A stretch of DNA of 64,000 nt from JASLDZ01 sp964242625. Lineage in GTDB: Bacteria > Pseudomonadota > Alphaproteobacteria > Caulobacterales > Caulobacteraceae. The stretch is taken from contig CAXTAO010000004.1 in assembly GCA_964242625.1 (NCBI GenBank), positions 97,687-161,686 of the forward strand, written 5' to 3'. Made by a program: the position numbers and the translations under genes. Below, piece by piece: positions 7,981 to 16,461 of this stretch. Numbering within the stretch: position 1 is the first letter of the stretch; each line of letters starts with the position of its first letter. The notes beneath the pieces are model-generated. The model worked only from the letters and a program-made list of their open reading frames with translations, was not told the origin of the DNA and did not search any database.

Positions 7981-9054
7981 ATGGCCGACCTCGCCGAAGC
8001 CCGCCTCACGGTCGACCTCGACGCGTTGGCCCGCAACCACGCCCGGCTGCGCGCGGTGGCGAGCGGGGCGGAGGTCGCGCCCGTGGTCAAGGCCGACGGC
8101 TACGGCCTGGGCGCGGCGGAGGTGGCGCGGCGGCTCTACGCCGACGGGGCGCGGCGCTTCTTCGTAGCGCGGCTCTCGGAGGGCGAGGCGCTGCGCGCGG
8201 CGCTGAGCACGCGCGAGGCGGTGATCTACGTGCTGGACGGCTGCACGCCCGGCGCGGCCGAGCGGCTGGACGCCGCCGCGCTGATTCCCGTGCTGAACAG
8301 CCTCGACCAGGTCGCCGCCTGGGCGCGCGGCGCGCCCCGCGTGGGCCGGCCCACGGCGCTGCACGTCGACACCGGCATGAACCGGCTGGGCCTGCCGCCC
8401 GACGAGGCGCGCGCCCTCGCCGCCTCGAGCGACCGGCTGGGCCGGCTCGACGTGACGCTCGTCATGTCGCACCTCGCCTGCGCGGAGGACGCGGGCTCGC
8501 CGATGAACATAGCCCAGCTGAGCCGCTTTCGAGAGGCGCGGGCGCTGTTCCCGCAGGCCCGGGCGAGCCTGGCCAACAGCGCGGGCGTGGCGCTGGGAGG
8601 CGCGTTCGCCTTCGACATGGTGCGGCCGGGCATAGGCCTCTACGGCGGCTACGGGAGCGAGCCGGTGGCGCGCTGGGAAGTTCCGATCCTGCAGCTGCGC
8701 ACCGTGCGGCCGGGCGAGAGCATAGGCTACGGCGCGAGCTTCACCGCGTCCGAGACGCTCCGCACCGCGACCGTGGCCGCCGGCTACGCCGACGGCGCCT
8801 TGCGGGCGCTCTCCGGCGGCGGGTATGGGACGCTCGATGGCCGACCCTGTCCCATACTCGGCCGCATCTCCATGGACCTCCTCGTCGTGGACGTGAGCGC
8901 CGCGCCCGGCGCGCGCGTCGGCGACCTCGTCACGCTCCTGGGCGAAGATCCTGCGCTGGACGCGGTGGCGCAAGCCGCCGGCACCATCGGCTACGAGATC
9001 CTCGTGCGGCTCGGCGCGCGCAACGCCCGCGCCTACCGGGGCGCCCGCGGATGA
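7981..9054 (+). CDS. alr: alanine racemase
   Basis: PLP enzyme interconverting L- and D-alanine to supply D-Ala for peptidoglycan. 357 residues: TIM-barrel domain with the PLP lysine K37 in VVKADGYGLGA, and a C-terminal beta domain with the catalytic-tyrosine segment IGYGASFTAS and the conserved GRISMDLLVVDVS. Its TGA overlaps the mlaE start (ATGA at 9051-9054), implying coupled translation. It is not obvious why a cell-wall enzyme is coupled to a lipid transporter, beyond both serving the envelope. Confidence 0.97.
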   Translation: MADLAEARLTVDLDALARNHARLRAVASGAEVAPVVKADGYGLGAAEVARRLYADGARRFFVARLSEGEALRAALSTREAVIYVLDGCTPGAAERLDAAALIPVLNSLDQVAAWARGAPRVGRPTALHVDTGMNRLGLPPDEARALAASSDRLGRLDVTLVMSHLACAEDAGSPMNIAQLSRFREARALFPQARASLANSAGVALGGAFAFDMVRPGIGLYGGYGSEPVARWEVPILQLRTVRPGESIGYGASFTASETLRTATVAAGYADGALRALSGGGYGTLDGRPCPILGRISMDLLVVDVSAAPGARVGDLVTLLGEDPALDAVAQAAGTIGYEILVRLGARNARAYRGARG

Positions 9055-9821
9055 ACCTTGTGCAGGCGCTGGGCCGCGCGGTGCTGGGGCTGGTGGCCGC
9101 GGTGGGGCGCGTGGCGATCTTCGCCGGACGAGGGCTCGGGCGCGCGGCGCTGCCGCCCTACTTCCCGCGCCAGTTCGCCCGGCAGGTGATGGCGATCGGC
9201 TACTATTCGCTGCCGGTGGTGGGGCTGACGGCCGTGTTCACCGGCGCCGCCCTGGCGCTCAACATCTACACCGGCGGCAACCGCTTCAACGCCGAGCAGA
9301 TCATGCCGCAGATCGTGGGCATCGGCATCACGCGCGAACTCGGCCCGGTGCTGGCCGCCCTCATGCTGGCCGGGCGCGTCTCGGCCGCCATCGCCGCCGA
9401 GATCGGCGCCATGCGCGCCACCGAGCAGATCGACGCCTTGGAGACGCTCTCCACCGACCCCTTCCGCTATCTGATCGCGCCGCGGCTGATCGCGGGCGTG
9501 CTCACCCTGCCGCTGCTCACGGTCGTGGCCGACACCATCGGCATCGCCGGCGGCTGGCTCGTCGCCACCCAGAGCCTGGGCTTCAACGGCGCCACCTACG
9601 TCGAGAACACCTGGAACTTCATCACCTCGGGCGACGTGATCACCGGCCTGATCAAGGCGGCGGTGTTCGGCCTGATCGTGACGCTCATGGGCTGCTACCA
9701 CGGATACACCGCCTCGGGCGGGGCGCGGGGCGTGGGGCGGGCGACGACCAACGCGGTGGTCTCGGCCGCCGTCCTCGTCTTCGCCGCCGACTTCGTGCTG
9801 ACGAGCCTGTTCAGCCGATGA
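9051..9821 (+). CDS. mlaE: MlaE-family ABC transporter permease
   Basis: Inner-membrane permease of the Mla phospholipid transport complex. 256 residues with five to six hydrophobic segments and family landmarks GITRELGPVLAALMLAGR and a conserved EIGAMRATEQIDAL. It overlaps alr and mlaF by ATGA. The substrate-binding MlaD (MCE) partner is not encoded nearby, so it must be elsewhere. Confidence 0.93.
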   Translation: MNLVQALGRAVLGLVAAVGRVAIFAGRGLGRAALPPYFPRQFARQVMAIGYYSLPVVGLTAVFTGAALALNIYTGGNRFNAEQIMPQIVGIGITRELGPVLAALMLAGRVSAAIAAEIGAMRATEQIDALETLSTDPFRYLIAPRLIAGVLTLPLLTVVADTIGIAGGWLVATQSLGFNGATYVENTWNFITSGDVITGLIKAAVFGLIVTLMGCYHGYTASGGARGVGRATTNAVVSAAVLVFAADFVLTSLFSR

Positions 9822-10681
9822 GCCAGACCACCCTGTTCGGCGACTCGGGCCTCCTGCCCTACCCCGCCCAGCCCAAGCTCGAGCTGCGCGGCGTGGTGAA
9901 GCGCTTCGAGGGGCGCACGGTCCTGGACGGGGTCAGCCTCGACGTGCCGGTCGGCCGCTCGCTCGTGATCATCGGCGGCTCGGGCCAGGGCAAGTCGGTC
10001 ACGCTGAAGATCGCCATCGGCCTCCTGCAGCCCGACGCGGGCGAGGTCTTGGTCGACGGCGTGCCCGTCGGCCGGGCGGACGCTTCGCAGGCCGGGCACA
10101 TGGCCAAGTTCGGCCTCCTGTTCCAGGGTGCGGCGCTGTTCGACAGCCTGACCGTCTGGCAGAACGTGGCCTTCCGCCTGATCAACGCCGACCGCGTGAG
10201 CCGGCGCGAAGCGCGCGAGCGCGCCTGCGAGGCGCTGCGCCAGGTGGGGCTCGACCCCGCGGCGGTCTCCCAGCTCTATCCGGGCGAGATCTCGGGCGGC
10301 ATGCAGAAGCGCGTGGGGCTGGCGCGCGCCATCGTGGCGCACCCGGAGATCCTGTTCTTCGACGAGCCGACGACCGGCCTCGACCCCATCAACTCCGACG
10401 TGATCAACAACCTCATCGTCGAGCAGGTGCGCCGCCTGGGCTGCACGGCGGTCTCCATCACTCACGACATGGCCTCGGCCAGGAAGATCGCCGACGAGAT
10501 CGCCATGCTGCACGACGGGCGGGTGGTGTGGCGCGGCCCGGCCTCACAGATCGACGATTCGGGAAACGCCTACGTCGACCAGTTTGTGAACGGCCGCGCC
10601 GACGGGCCCATCACCCACGACATCGCGGCGCGCCGCGCGGGCTCCACCCCCCGCGAGCAGGCCGTCTCCGCGCGGCGCTGA
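9818..10681 (+). CDS. mlaF: MlaF-family ABC transporter ATP-binding protein
   Basis: ATPase that drives MlaE. 287 residues with Walker A GGSGQGKSVT, signature SGGMQKRVGLARAI and Walker B ILFFDEPTTGLDP followed by an H-loop SITHDM. The tail past about residue 255 is basic and poorly conserved. It overlaps mlaE by ATGA; radA starts 3 bp after its stop. Confidence 0.93.
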   Translation: MSQTTLFGDSGLLPYPAQPKLELRGVVKRFEGRTVLDGVSLDVPVGRSLVIIGGSGQGKSVTLKIAIGLLQPDAGEVLVDGVPVGRADASQAGHMAKFGLLFQGAALFDSLTVWQNVAFRLINADRVSRREARERACEALRQVGLDPAAVSQLYPGEISGGMQKRVGLARAIVAHPEILFFDEPTTGLDPINSDVINNLIVEQVRRLGCTAVSITHDMASARKIADEIAMLHDGRVVWRGPASQIDDSGNAYVDQFVNGRADGPITHDIAARRAGSTPREQAVSARR

Positions 10682-10683
10682 GC

Positions 10684-12069
10684 GTGGCGCGCGAGGGGGC
10701 CCTCTACGCCTGCCAGTCGTGCGGGGCCGTCCACCCCAAGTGGTCGGGGCGCTGCGACGCCTGCGGGGCGTGGAACACGCTCGTCGAGGAGATCACCGCC
10801 AAGCCGCCGCCTGGCGCGCTCGCCCCCACCCGCGGCCGCAAGGGCGCGGGCCTCGCCTTCGAGACGCTGGACGCCGAGACTCCCACCCCCGCCCGCATCA
10901 CCACGGGCGTGGGCGAGTTCGACCGGGTGTGCGGCGGGGGCGTCGTGCCGGGCTCGGCCGTCCTGATCGGCGGCGACCCGGGCGTCGGCAAGTCGACCCT
11001 TCTCCTGCAGGCGGCGGGAGCGGCGGCGCTGGGCGGCGCGCGCGTGGCCTATGTCTCGGGCGAGGAGGCGGTCGAGCAGGTGCGCGCCCGCGCCCAACGC
11101 ATGGGCCTGGGCGCCGCCCCCGTGCGCCTCGCCGCCGAGACGGGGCTGCGCGCCATCACCGACGCGCTGAAGCGCGAGCCCTTCGATCTCGTGGTGATCG
11201 ACTCGATCCAGACGGTGTGGAGCGACCAGCTGGAGGCCGCGCCGGGCTCGGTCGCCCAGGTCCGCGCCTGTGCGGGCGAGCTCGTGCGGCTGGCCAAGAG
11301 CCGCGGCGTGGCGGTCGTCTTGGTCGGCCACGTCACCAAGGACGGCCAGATCGCCGGCCCGCGCGTGGTGGAGCACATGGTCGACGCGGTGCTCTCCTTT
11401 GAGGGCGAGCGCGGCTACCCGTTCCGCATCCTGCGGGGATTGAAGAATCGCTTCGGCGCGGTGGACGAGATCGGCGTGTTCGAGATGGGCGACGGCGGCC
11501 TGCGCGAGGTGCGCAACCCGTCGGCGCTGTTCCTGGGCGAGGGCGGCGCAAGGGCGGCGGGGGCGGCGGTGTTCGCCGGCGTTGAGGGCTCGCGCCCCGT
11601 CCTGGTCGAGGTGCAGGCGCTGGTCGCCCCCTCCGCCTACGGCACGCCGCGCCGCGCGGTGGTCGGCTGGGACCAGGGACGCCTCGCCATGGTGCTGGCG
11701 GTCCTGGAGGCCCGCTGCGACGTCTCCTTCGGCGACCGCGACGTGTACCTGAACGTCGCGGGCGGCCTGCGCATCACCGAGCCCGCGGCCGACCTCGCCG
11801 CCGCCGCCGCCCTGGTCTCCTCGGCGCGCGACATGCCGCTGCCGCAGGACTGCGTTGTGTTCGGCGAGATCAGCCTCTCGGGCGACGTGCGGCCGGTGAA
11901 CCGGGCGGAGGCGCGGATCCGCGAGGCGCAGAAGCTGGGCTTCGCGCGGGCGCTGGGGCCGAAGCCGATGCGGCCGGGAGAGGCCGGCGCGCCCGCAGGC
12001 TTCACCCTCGCCGCCGTCTCGCGGCTCGACGACGCCGTGCGACAGATTGGAGACGGCGCCTGGGACTGA
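10684..12069 (+). CDS. radA: DNA repair protein RadA
   Basis: RecA-related branch-migration helicase acting in recombination and fork repair. 461 residues: a four-cysteine zinc finger (C10, C13, C24, C27), RecA-like ATPase with Walker A GGDPGVGKST (K103), the RadA signature KNRFG, and a C-terminal Lon-like domain. The start is a GTG at 10684, just before the conserved zinc-finger segment; the frame opens earlier inside mlaF with no family match. Confidence 0.96.
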   Translation: MAREGALYACQSCGAVHPKWSGRCDACGAWNTLVEEITAKPPPGALAPTRGRKGAGLAFETLDAETPTPARITTGVGEFDRVCGGGVVPGSAVLIGGDPGVGKSTLLLQAAGAAALGGARVAYVSGEEAVEQVRARAQRMGLGAAPVRLAAETGLRAITDALKREPFDLVVIDSIQTVWSDQLEAAPGSVAQVRACAGELVRLAKSRGVAVVLVGHVTKDGQIAGPRVVEHMVDAVLSFEGERGYPFRILRGLKNRFGAVDEIGVFEMGDGGLREVRNPSALFLGEGGARAAGAAVFAGVEGSRPVLVEVQALVAPSAYGTPRRAVVGWDQGRLAMVLAVLEARCDVSFGDRDVYLNVAGGLRITEPAADLAAAAALVSSARDMPLPQDCVVFGEISLSGDVRPVNRAEARIREAQKLGFARALGPKPMRPGEAGAPAGFTLAAVSRLDDAVRQIGDGAWD

Positions 12070-12133
12070 TCCGCCCTATATGCGCGCTCGACAGTCCGAC
12101 CGCGTCGGATCGCCTGCCGCACCGGGAGCCTGA

Positions 12134-12844
12134 GTGACCGGCTTCGACGTCTTCGCCCTCCTGGCCATCTTGGTGTCGTGCCTGATCGGCTACGCGCGCG
12201 GCGCGGTGCGCGAGGTGGTGACGCTGACCGCCTTTGGGCTGGCGGCGGTGGCCGCCATCGCCGCCCTGCCCTACTTCGCGCCGCTCCTGCGCCACGTGAT
12301 CCATCCCGGCTGGGCCGCCGCCGCCGCCGCGGTCGCCATCGTGTTCGTGCTGGTCTACGTGCTCGTGCGGACGGGGGGCGGCGCCCTGACCGCGCACCTG
12401 CGTCGGGCGCAGCTGGGCGGGGTCGACCGCACCGCCGGCGCAGGCTTCGGCGTGCTGCGCGGCCTGATCTTCCTGGGGCTCGCCGCCCTCCTGATCGACG
12501 CCACGCCTTGGCCGTCCGGCGCCAAGCCCGCCTGGATCTCCGGCGGGTTCACCTGGCCCGTGGCGCACGCGTCCGGCCGTACGATCGCCGCGCTCGCGCC
12601 CGCGGGCGGCGGCGCGGCCGGCCGGTTCGGCCGCTTCTTCAAGGACGGCGTGACCGCGGGCTTCCAACCCTCCGTCGACGAGGCTGCAGGCGGGAACGCC
12701 AGCGACGAAGTGGACCGCGGAATCGTGCTCCACTCGTCGGACGAGACGCCTGCGCGGCCGACGCACCGGCGCCACGCGTCCGGCGGGGCCTACGGCGACC
12801 GGAGCCGCCAGGACGTGGACCGGCTGGTGGAGCGATCGCGATGA
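12134..12844 (+). CDS. cvpA: CvpA family membrane protein
   Basis: Inner-membrane protein of the colicin-V-production family, whose molecular role is still unclear. 236 residues: four hydrophobic helices in the first ~120 residues (TGFDVFALLAILVSCLIGY, conserved RGAVREVV), then a hydrophilic tail of about 110 residues. GTG start at 12134. It overlaps purF by ATGA; the cvpA-purF pairing is common in proteobacteria. Confidence 0.9.
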   Translation: MTGFDVFALLAILVSCLIGYARGAVREVVTLTAFGLAAVAAIAALPYFAPLLRHVIHPGWAAAAAAVAIVFVLVYVLVRTGGGALTAHLRRAQLGGVDRTAGAGFGVLRGLIFLGLAALLIDATPWPSGAKPAWISGGFTWPVAHASGRTIAALAPAGGGAAGRFGRFFKDGVTAGFQPSVDEAAGGNASDEVDRGIVLHSSDETPARPTHRRHASGGAYGDRSRQDVDRLVERSR

Positions 12845-14331
12845 GCGCGCAGTCCGAGCACGCCGCCTGGCCCGTGCGCGATCCCGACGACGACCGGCCA
12901 CGCCTGGAGTGCGGCGTGTTCGGCGTGTGGAATATGCCGGACGCGGCGGCGCTGGTGGCGCTCGGCCTCTACGCCCTGCAGCACCGCGGGCAGGAGGCGT
13001 GCGGCATGGCCAGCTTCGACGGCCAGCGCTTCGCCACAGAGCGCCACATGGGTCACGTGGGCGACGCTTTCGGCAAGGGCGACCTCGTGGCGCGCCTGCC
13101 GGGCTACGCCGCGGTGGGCCACACGCGCTACGCCACCGCCGGCGGCCACGCCATCCGCAACGTCCAGCCCATGTTCGCCGACCTGGAGACAGGGGGGCTG
13201 GCCATCGCCCACAACGGCAACCTCACCAATTTCCAGGTGCTGCGCCGCCAGTTGGTGGAGGAAGGCTCGATCTTCCAGTCCACCTCCGACAGCGAGGTGA
13301 TCCTCCACCTGATCGCCCGCTCCCGGAAGCGCCGCGTCATAGACCGCTTCATCAACGCCCTGCGCGAGATCGAGGGCGGCTATGCGCTCGTGGCGCTGAC
13401 CAACACCTGCCTCATCGGCGCGCGCGACCCGCTGGGCATTCGGCCCCTCGTCCTGGGCGAACTCGGCGGCAAGTTCGTGCTGGCGTCGGAGACCTGCGCG
13501 CTCGACATGATCGCGGCGCGCTTCGTGCGCGACGTCGAGCCGGGCGAGGTGGTGCAGATCACCGATGCGGGCGTCGAGAGCCTGCGCCCCTTCCCCGACG
13601 CACGCGCGCGGCCGTGCCTCTTCGAGTACGTCTACTTCTCGCGGCCGGACTCGGTGGTGAACGGCCGCAGCGTCTACGACGTGCGCAAGCGCATGGGCGC
13701 GCGGCTGGCGGAGGAGACGGGCGTCGAGGCCGACGTGGTGGTGCCCGTGCCCGACTCGGGCGTGCCCGCCGCCCTCGGGTACGCGCAGGGGTCGGGCATA
13801 CCCTATGAACTCGGCATCATCCGCGGCCACTACGTCGGGCGCACCTTCATCCAGCCGACTCAGGGCGTGCGTGAGCTCGGCGTGCGCATGAAGCACTCGC
13901 CCAATCGCGCCGTCCTCGAAGGCAAGCGCGTGGTCCTGATCGACGACTCGATCGTGCGCGGCACCACCAGCGTGAAGATCGTGCGCATGGTGCGCGAGGC
14001 GGGCGCGCGCGAGGTGCACCTGCGCTCGGCCAGCCCGCCGATCCAGTGGCCCGACTTCTACGGCATCGACATGCCGGACCGAGAGAAGCTGATCGCCGCC
14101 AACAAGTCCCTGGCCGAGATGCGCGAGATGCTGGAGGTCGACAGCCTGGGCTTCTTGTCGGTCGAGGGCCTCTACTGGGCCATGGGCGCCGGCCCCCGCG
14201 ACGCCGCCCGCCCCCAGTTCACCGACCACTACTTCACCGGCGACTACCCCACCCGCCTCACCGACCGCGAACTGGCCGAAGGCCGCAACGAGCCGGTGCA
14301 GCGCCAGCTCTCGCTCCTGGTGGGGGCCTAG
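12841..14331 (+). CDS. purF: amidophosphoribosyltransferase
   Basis: First committed step of purine synthesis: PRPP + glutamine to phosphoribosylamine. 496 residues: a short propeptide ending at E23, then nucleophile C24 (ECGVFGVW) of the Ntn glutaminase domain, and a C-terminal phosphoribosyltransferase domain with the PRPP loop VVLIDDSIVRGTTS. The frame is open further upstream inside cvpA, but the ATG at 12841 gives the expected propeptide and couples to cvpA. Confidence 0.97.
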   Translation: MSAQSEHAAWPVRDPDDDRPRLECGVFGVWNMPDAAALVALGLYALQHRGQEACGMASFDGQRFATERHMGHVGDAFGKGDLVARLPGYAAVGHTRYATAGGHAIRNVQPMFADLETGGLAIAHNGNLTNFQVLRRQLVEEGSIFQSTSDSEVILHLIARSRKRRVIDRFINALREIEGGYALVALTNTCLIGARDPLGIRPLVLGELGGKFVLASETCALDMIAARFVRDVEPGEVVQITDAGVESLRPFPDARARPCLFEYVYFSRPDSVVNGRSVYDVRKRMGARLAEETGVEADVVVPVPDSGVPAALGYAQGSGIPYELGIIRGHYVGRTFIQPTQGVRELGVRMKHSPNRAVLEGKRVVLIDDSIVRGTTSVKIVRMVREAGAREVHLRSASPPIQWPDFYGIDMPDREKLIAANKSLAEMREMLEVDSLGFLSVEGLYWAMGAGPRDAARPQFTDHYFTGDYPTRLTDRELAEGRNEPVQRQLSLLVGA

Positions 14332-14337
14332 CCAAAG

Positions 14338-14402
14338 CCCCTCCCTCTCCCGCAAGCGGGAGAGGGAGGGGCCCGCGCTCAGGGCGCGGGAGGGTGAGGA
14401 AA
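14338..14402 (+). repeat. left inverted GC-rich repeat flanking the DUF559 remnant
   Basis: Begins with a near-perfect palindrome, a 16-bp stem (14338-14353 with 14356-14371, core CTCCCTCTCCCGC), then a second GC block ending GGGAGGGTGAGG. The same block, inverted and slightly degenerate, lies at 14724-14783. The palindrome can also end transcription after purF. It overlaps the 3' end of the DUF559 remnant. Confidence 0.75.
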
Positions 14403-14687
14403 CTGGGTCAGCAAACTGTCCGCCACGTACTCCGGCTCCCGTAGAACATCGCCGTTCCAGAACCGGATCACGCGAAAGCCCTGCTCCTCCAGCCACCCAT
14501 CACGGTCCACGTCGTACGCCGACCCTGCATGCTGGCCGCACTCGACCACCAGCCGCGCCTCCAGGCACACGAAGTCGGCGATGTAGCGCCCGATTGGAAC
14601 CTGCCGGCGAAACTTTCAGCCGCCGAGTTGGCGGTTGCGCAGCAGAGCCCACAGCCGTCGCTCCGCATCGGTCATCTCGCGGCGCAT
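14379..14687 (-). pseudogene. broken DUF559 (Vsr/endonuclease-like) gene
   Basis: Reading leftward from ATG at 14687, the frame gives MRREMTDAERRLWALLRNRQ, an in-frame TGA at codon 24 (14616-14618), then in the same frame KFRRQVPIGRYIADFVC, LEARLVVEC and a tail that runs into the repeat. The order of motifs is that of DUF559 proteins. Besides the stop, the usual E-x-D-G-G-Q-H motif reads VECGQH, lacking two residues including the acidic one, so the protein would probably be inactive even if read through. Native length would be about 102 residues. Confidence 0.8.
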
Positions 14688-14723
14688 AGCGCGGGCGCGG
14701 GTGAGGAGCGTCGGGTCGGTCAG

Positions 14724-14783
14724 GCCCTCACCCTCCCACGCCAGAGGCGCGGGCCCCTCCCTCTCCCGATCCAAGAGAGGGGT
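14724..14783 (-). repeat. right inverted GC-rich repeat flanking the DUF559 remnant
   Basis: Inverted, imperfect copy of the block at 14338-14402: GGCCCTCACCCTCCC, then CCCGGG-type bases and CCCCTCCCTCTCCCG. Together they bracket the DUF559 remnant. The photolyase stop codon lies inside this repeat, so the last residues of that protein are repeat-encoded. Confidence 0.7.
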
Positions 14784-16383
14784 TGAGCGCGGTCTCGGGC
14801 ACGTCTTCGGAGGTGCTCTCCAGCGTTCGGGGCGTCGCGCCGAACTGCGTCTTCAGCGCTTCGGCGCGCGCCGTGATCGCGGCGCGGTCGGCGGCGGACA
14901 TGCGGCGGAGCGTGCCGTAGGTGTTGCCCATGCGGCGGTTGTCGGCGAGGCGGCGTTCGTTGCGGGCGATGAAGTCCCAGTAGAGCGCGTTGAAGGGGCA
15001 GGCGTCCTCGCTCGTGCGGCTCTTCACGTCGTAGCGGCAGCCGCCGCAGTAGTTGCTCATCTTGTTGATGTAGGCCCCAGACCCCGCATAGGGCTTGGAG
15101 CCCATGATCCCGCCGTCGGCGAAGGTGGCCATGCCGTGGGTGTTGGGCAGCTCGACCCATTCGTAGGCGTCGGCGTAGACCACCATGTACCAGTCGTTCA
15201 CCTCGTCGGGGTGCACGCCCAAGAGCATGGCGAGGTTGCCCGTCACCATCAGCCGCTGGATGTGGTGGGCGTAGGCGTGGTCGCGCGTGACCTCCACCAC
15301 GTCCTTGATGCACGCCATCTCGGTCTCGCCCGACCAGTAGAACCAGGGCAGCTTGCGATCGGCCCCTAGTGCGTTGATCAGCTTGTACTCGGGGCCTTTC
15401 AGCCAATAGATGCCGCGCACGTACTCGCGCCAGCCGATGATCTGGCGGATGAAGCCCTCCACCGCGTTCAAGGGCGCGCGCCCGGCGCGGTACTCCGCCT
15501 CCGCGCGGCGGCAGAGGTCGAGCGGGTCGATCAGGCCGAGGTTCATCGCCGCCGACACGCGCGCGTGCCACAGCCACGGATCGCGGGCGCGCATGAAGTC
15601 CTGGTAGTCGCCGAAGGTCGGCAGGATAGCGCCCAAGAAGTGCTCGACCAGCCGCTCGGCTTCGTCGGGCGCGGTGGCGTAGCCATATTGGTCGACCGTG
15701 CCGAAGTTTTCGGGGAAGTCGCGCTCCACCGCGGCGATCAACTCCTGCGCGTGCGGGTCCGGCGGGATGATCACGCGGTCGGGCGCCAACATCTCGGCGG
15801 GAAGGCGCTTGCGGTTCTCCGTATCGAAGTTCCAGCGGCCGCCGGCAGGCTTGCCGCCGTCCATCAGGAGCCCGGTCTTCTTGCGCATCTCGCGGTAGAA
15901 GAACTCCATGGTCAGCGTCGCCCGGTCGCGCGACCAGTCGTAGAACTCGCCACGCGAGCAGATGTAGCGATCGTCCTCACGCCGCTCGAAGGGGATGGCG
16001 AGCTCGCGCTCCAAGACGTCGAACGCGCCTTCCAGCCGGTGCTCGCCCGTGGCGGTCATCACCACGCGTGCGAAGGGCTGGTCGCGCAGCGCTCGCGCCA
16101 CCTCGCCCGGCAGCGTGCCGGTGTTGAGGGGGTCGTCGTAACGGACGTAGCGCACCGTGGCGCCCGCCGCCTGCAAACGCTCGGCGTGGCGGCGCATGGC
16201 CGCAAGCGTCTGCACGATCTTCTGCTTATGGTGGCGGACGTAGGTCAGCTCCGACCGCGTCTCCGCCATCAAAACCACGTCGCGCGCCGGATCGAGATCG
16301 CGCAGCGACGACAGCCGTTCGTGCGGCGAGATCTGGTCGCCCACCACGAGCCGCAGCGCGCCCCGCCCCTCCTGCTCCGACAC
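14728..16383 (-). CDS. Fe-S cryptochrome/photolyase (PhrB/CryPro class)
   Basis: Flavin and 4Fe-4S protein of the class containing Agrobacterium PhrB, a (6-4) photolyase. About 551 residues: N-terminal Rossmann-type domain (LRLVVGDQISPH), then the helical FAD domain. Four cysteines fit the cluster: MACIKDV, YCGGCRYDV (two) and ACPFNALYW. GTG start at 16383 has GGAG upstream; GTG at 16413 would add ten residues. The last ~18 residues (from about NPSLGSGEGG) come from the GC-rich repeat and are unlikely to be ancestral. Divergent from cysteine synthase. Confidence 0.9.
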   Translation of the reverse strand: MSEQEGRGALRLVVGDQISPHERLSSLRDLDPARDVVLMAETRSELTYVRHHKQKIVQTLAAMRRHAERLQAAGATVRYVRYDDPLNTGTLPGEVARALRDQPFARVVMTATGEHRLEGAFDVLERELAIPFERREDDRYICSRGEFYDWSRDRATLTMEFFYREMRKKTGLLMDGGKPAGGRWNFDTENRKRLPAEMLAPDRVIIPPDPHAQELIAAVERDFPENFGTVDQYGYATAPDEAERLVEHFLGAILPTFGDYQDFMRARDPWLWHARVSAAMNLGLIDPLDLCRRAEAEYRAGRAPLNAVEGFIRQIIGWREYVRGIYWLKGPEYKLINALGADRKLPWFYWSGETEMACIKDVVEVTRDHAYAHHIQRLMVTGNLAMLLGVHPDEVNDWYMVVYADAYEWVELPNTHGMATFADGGIMGSKPYAGSGAYINKMSNYCGGCRYDVKSRTSEDACPFNALYWDFIARNERRLADNRRMGNTYGTLRRMSAADRAAITARAEALKTQFGATPRTLESTSEDVPETALNPSLGSGEGGARASGVGG

Positions 16384-16461
16384 GCTCTCCGCCTCCGCTA
16401 CGCTGGCGCGCACCGGGTCGGCGGCCTAGAGAGCCCCTCCCCGCCGCCGCCCGCCCCGCGC

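Noticed and set aside
14338..14371. Palindrome after purF as an ordinary terminator only
   Set aside because: The same sequence recurs inverted at 14724-14783 around the DUF559 remnant, so it is treated as part of a repeat, though it may also terminate transcription.
14379..14687. DUF559 gene as an intact endonuclease
   Set aside because: In-frame TGA at codon 24 and loss of two residues in the E-x-D-G-G-Q-H motif argue for decay.
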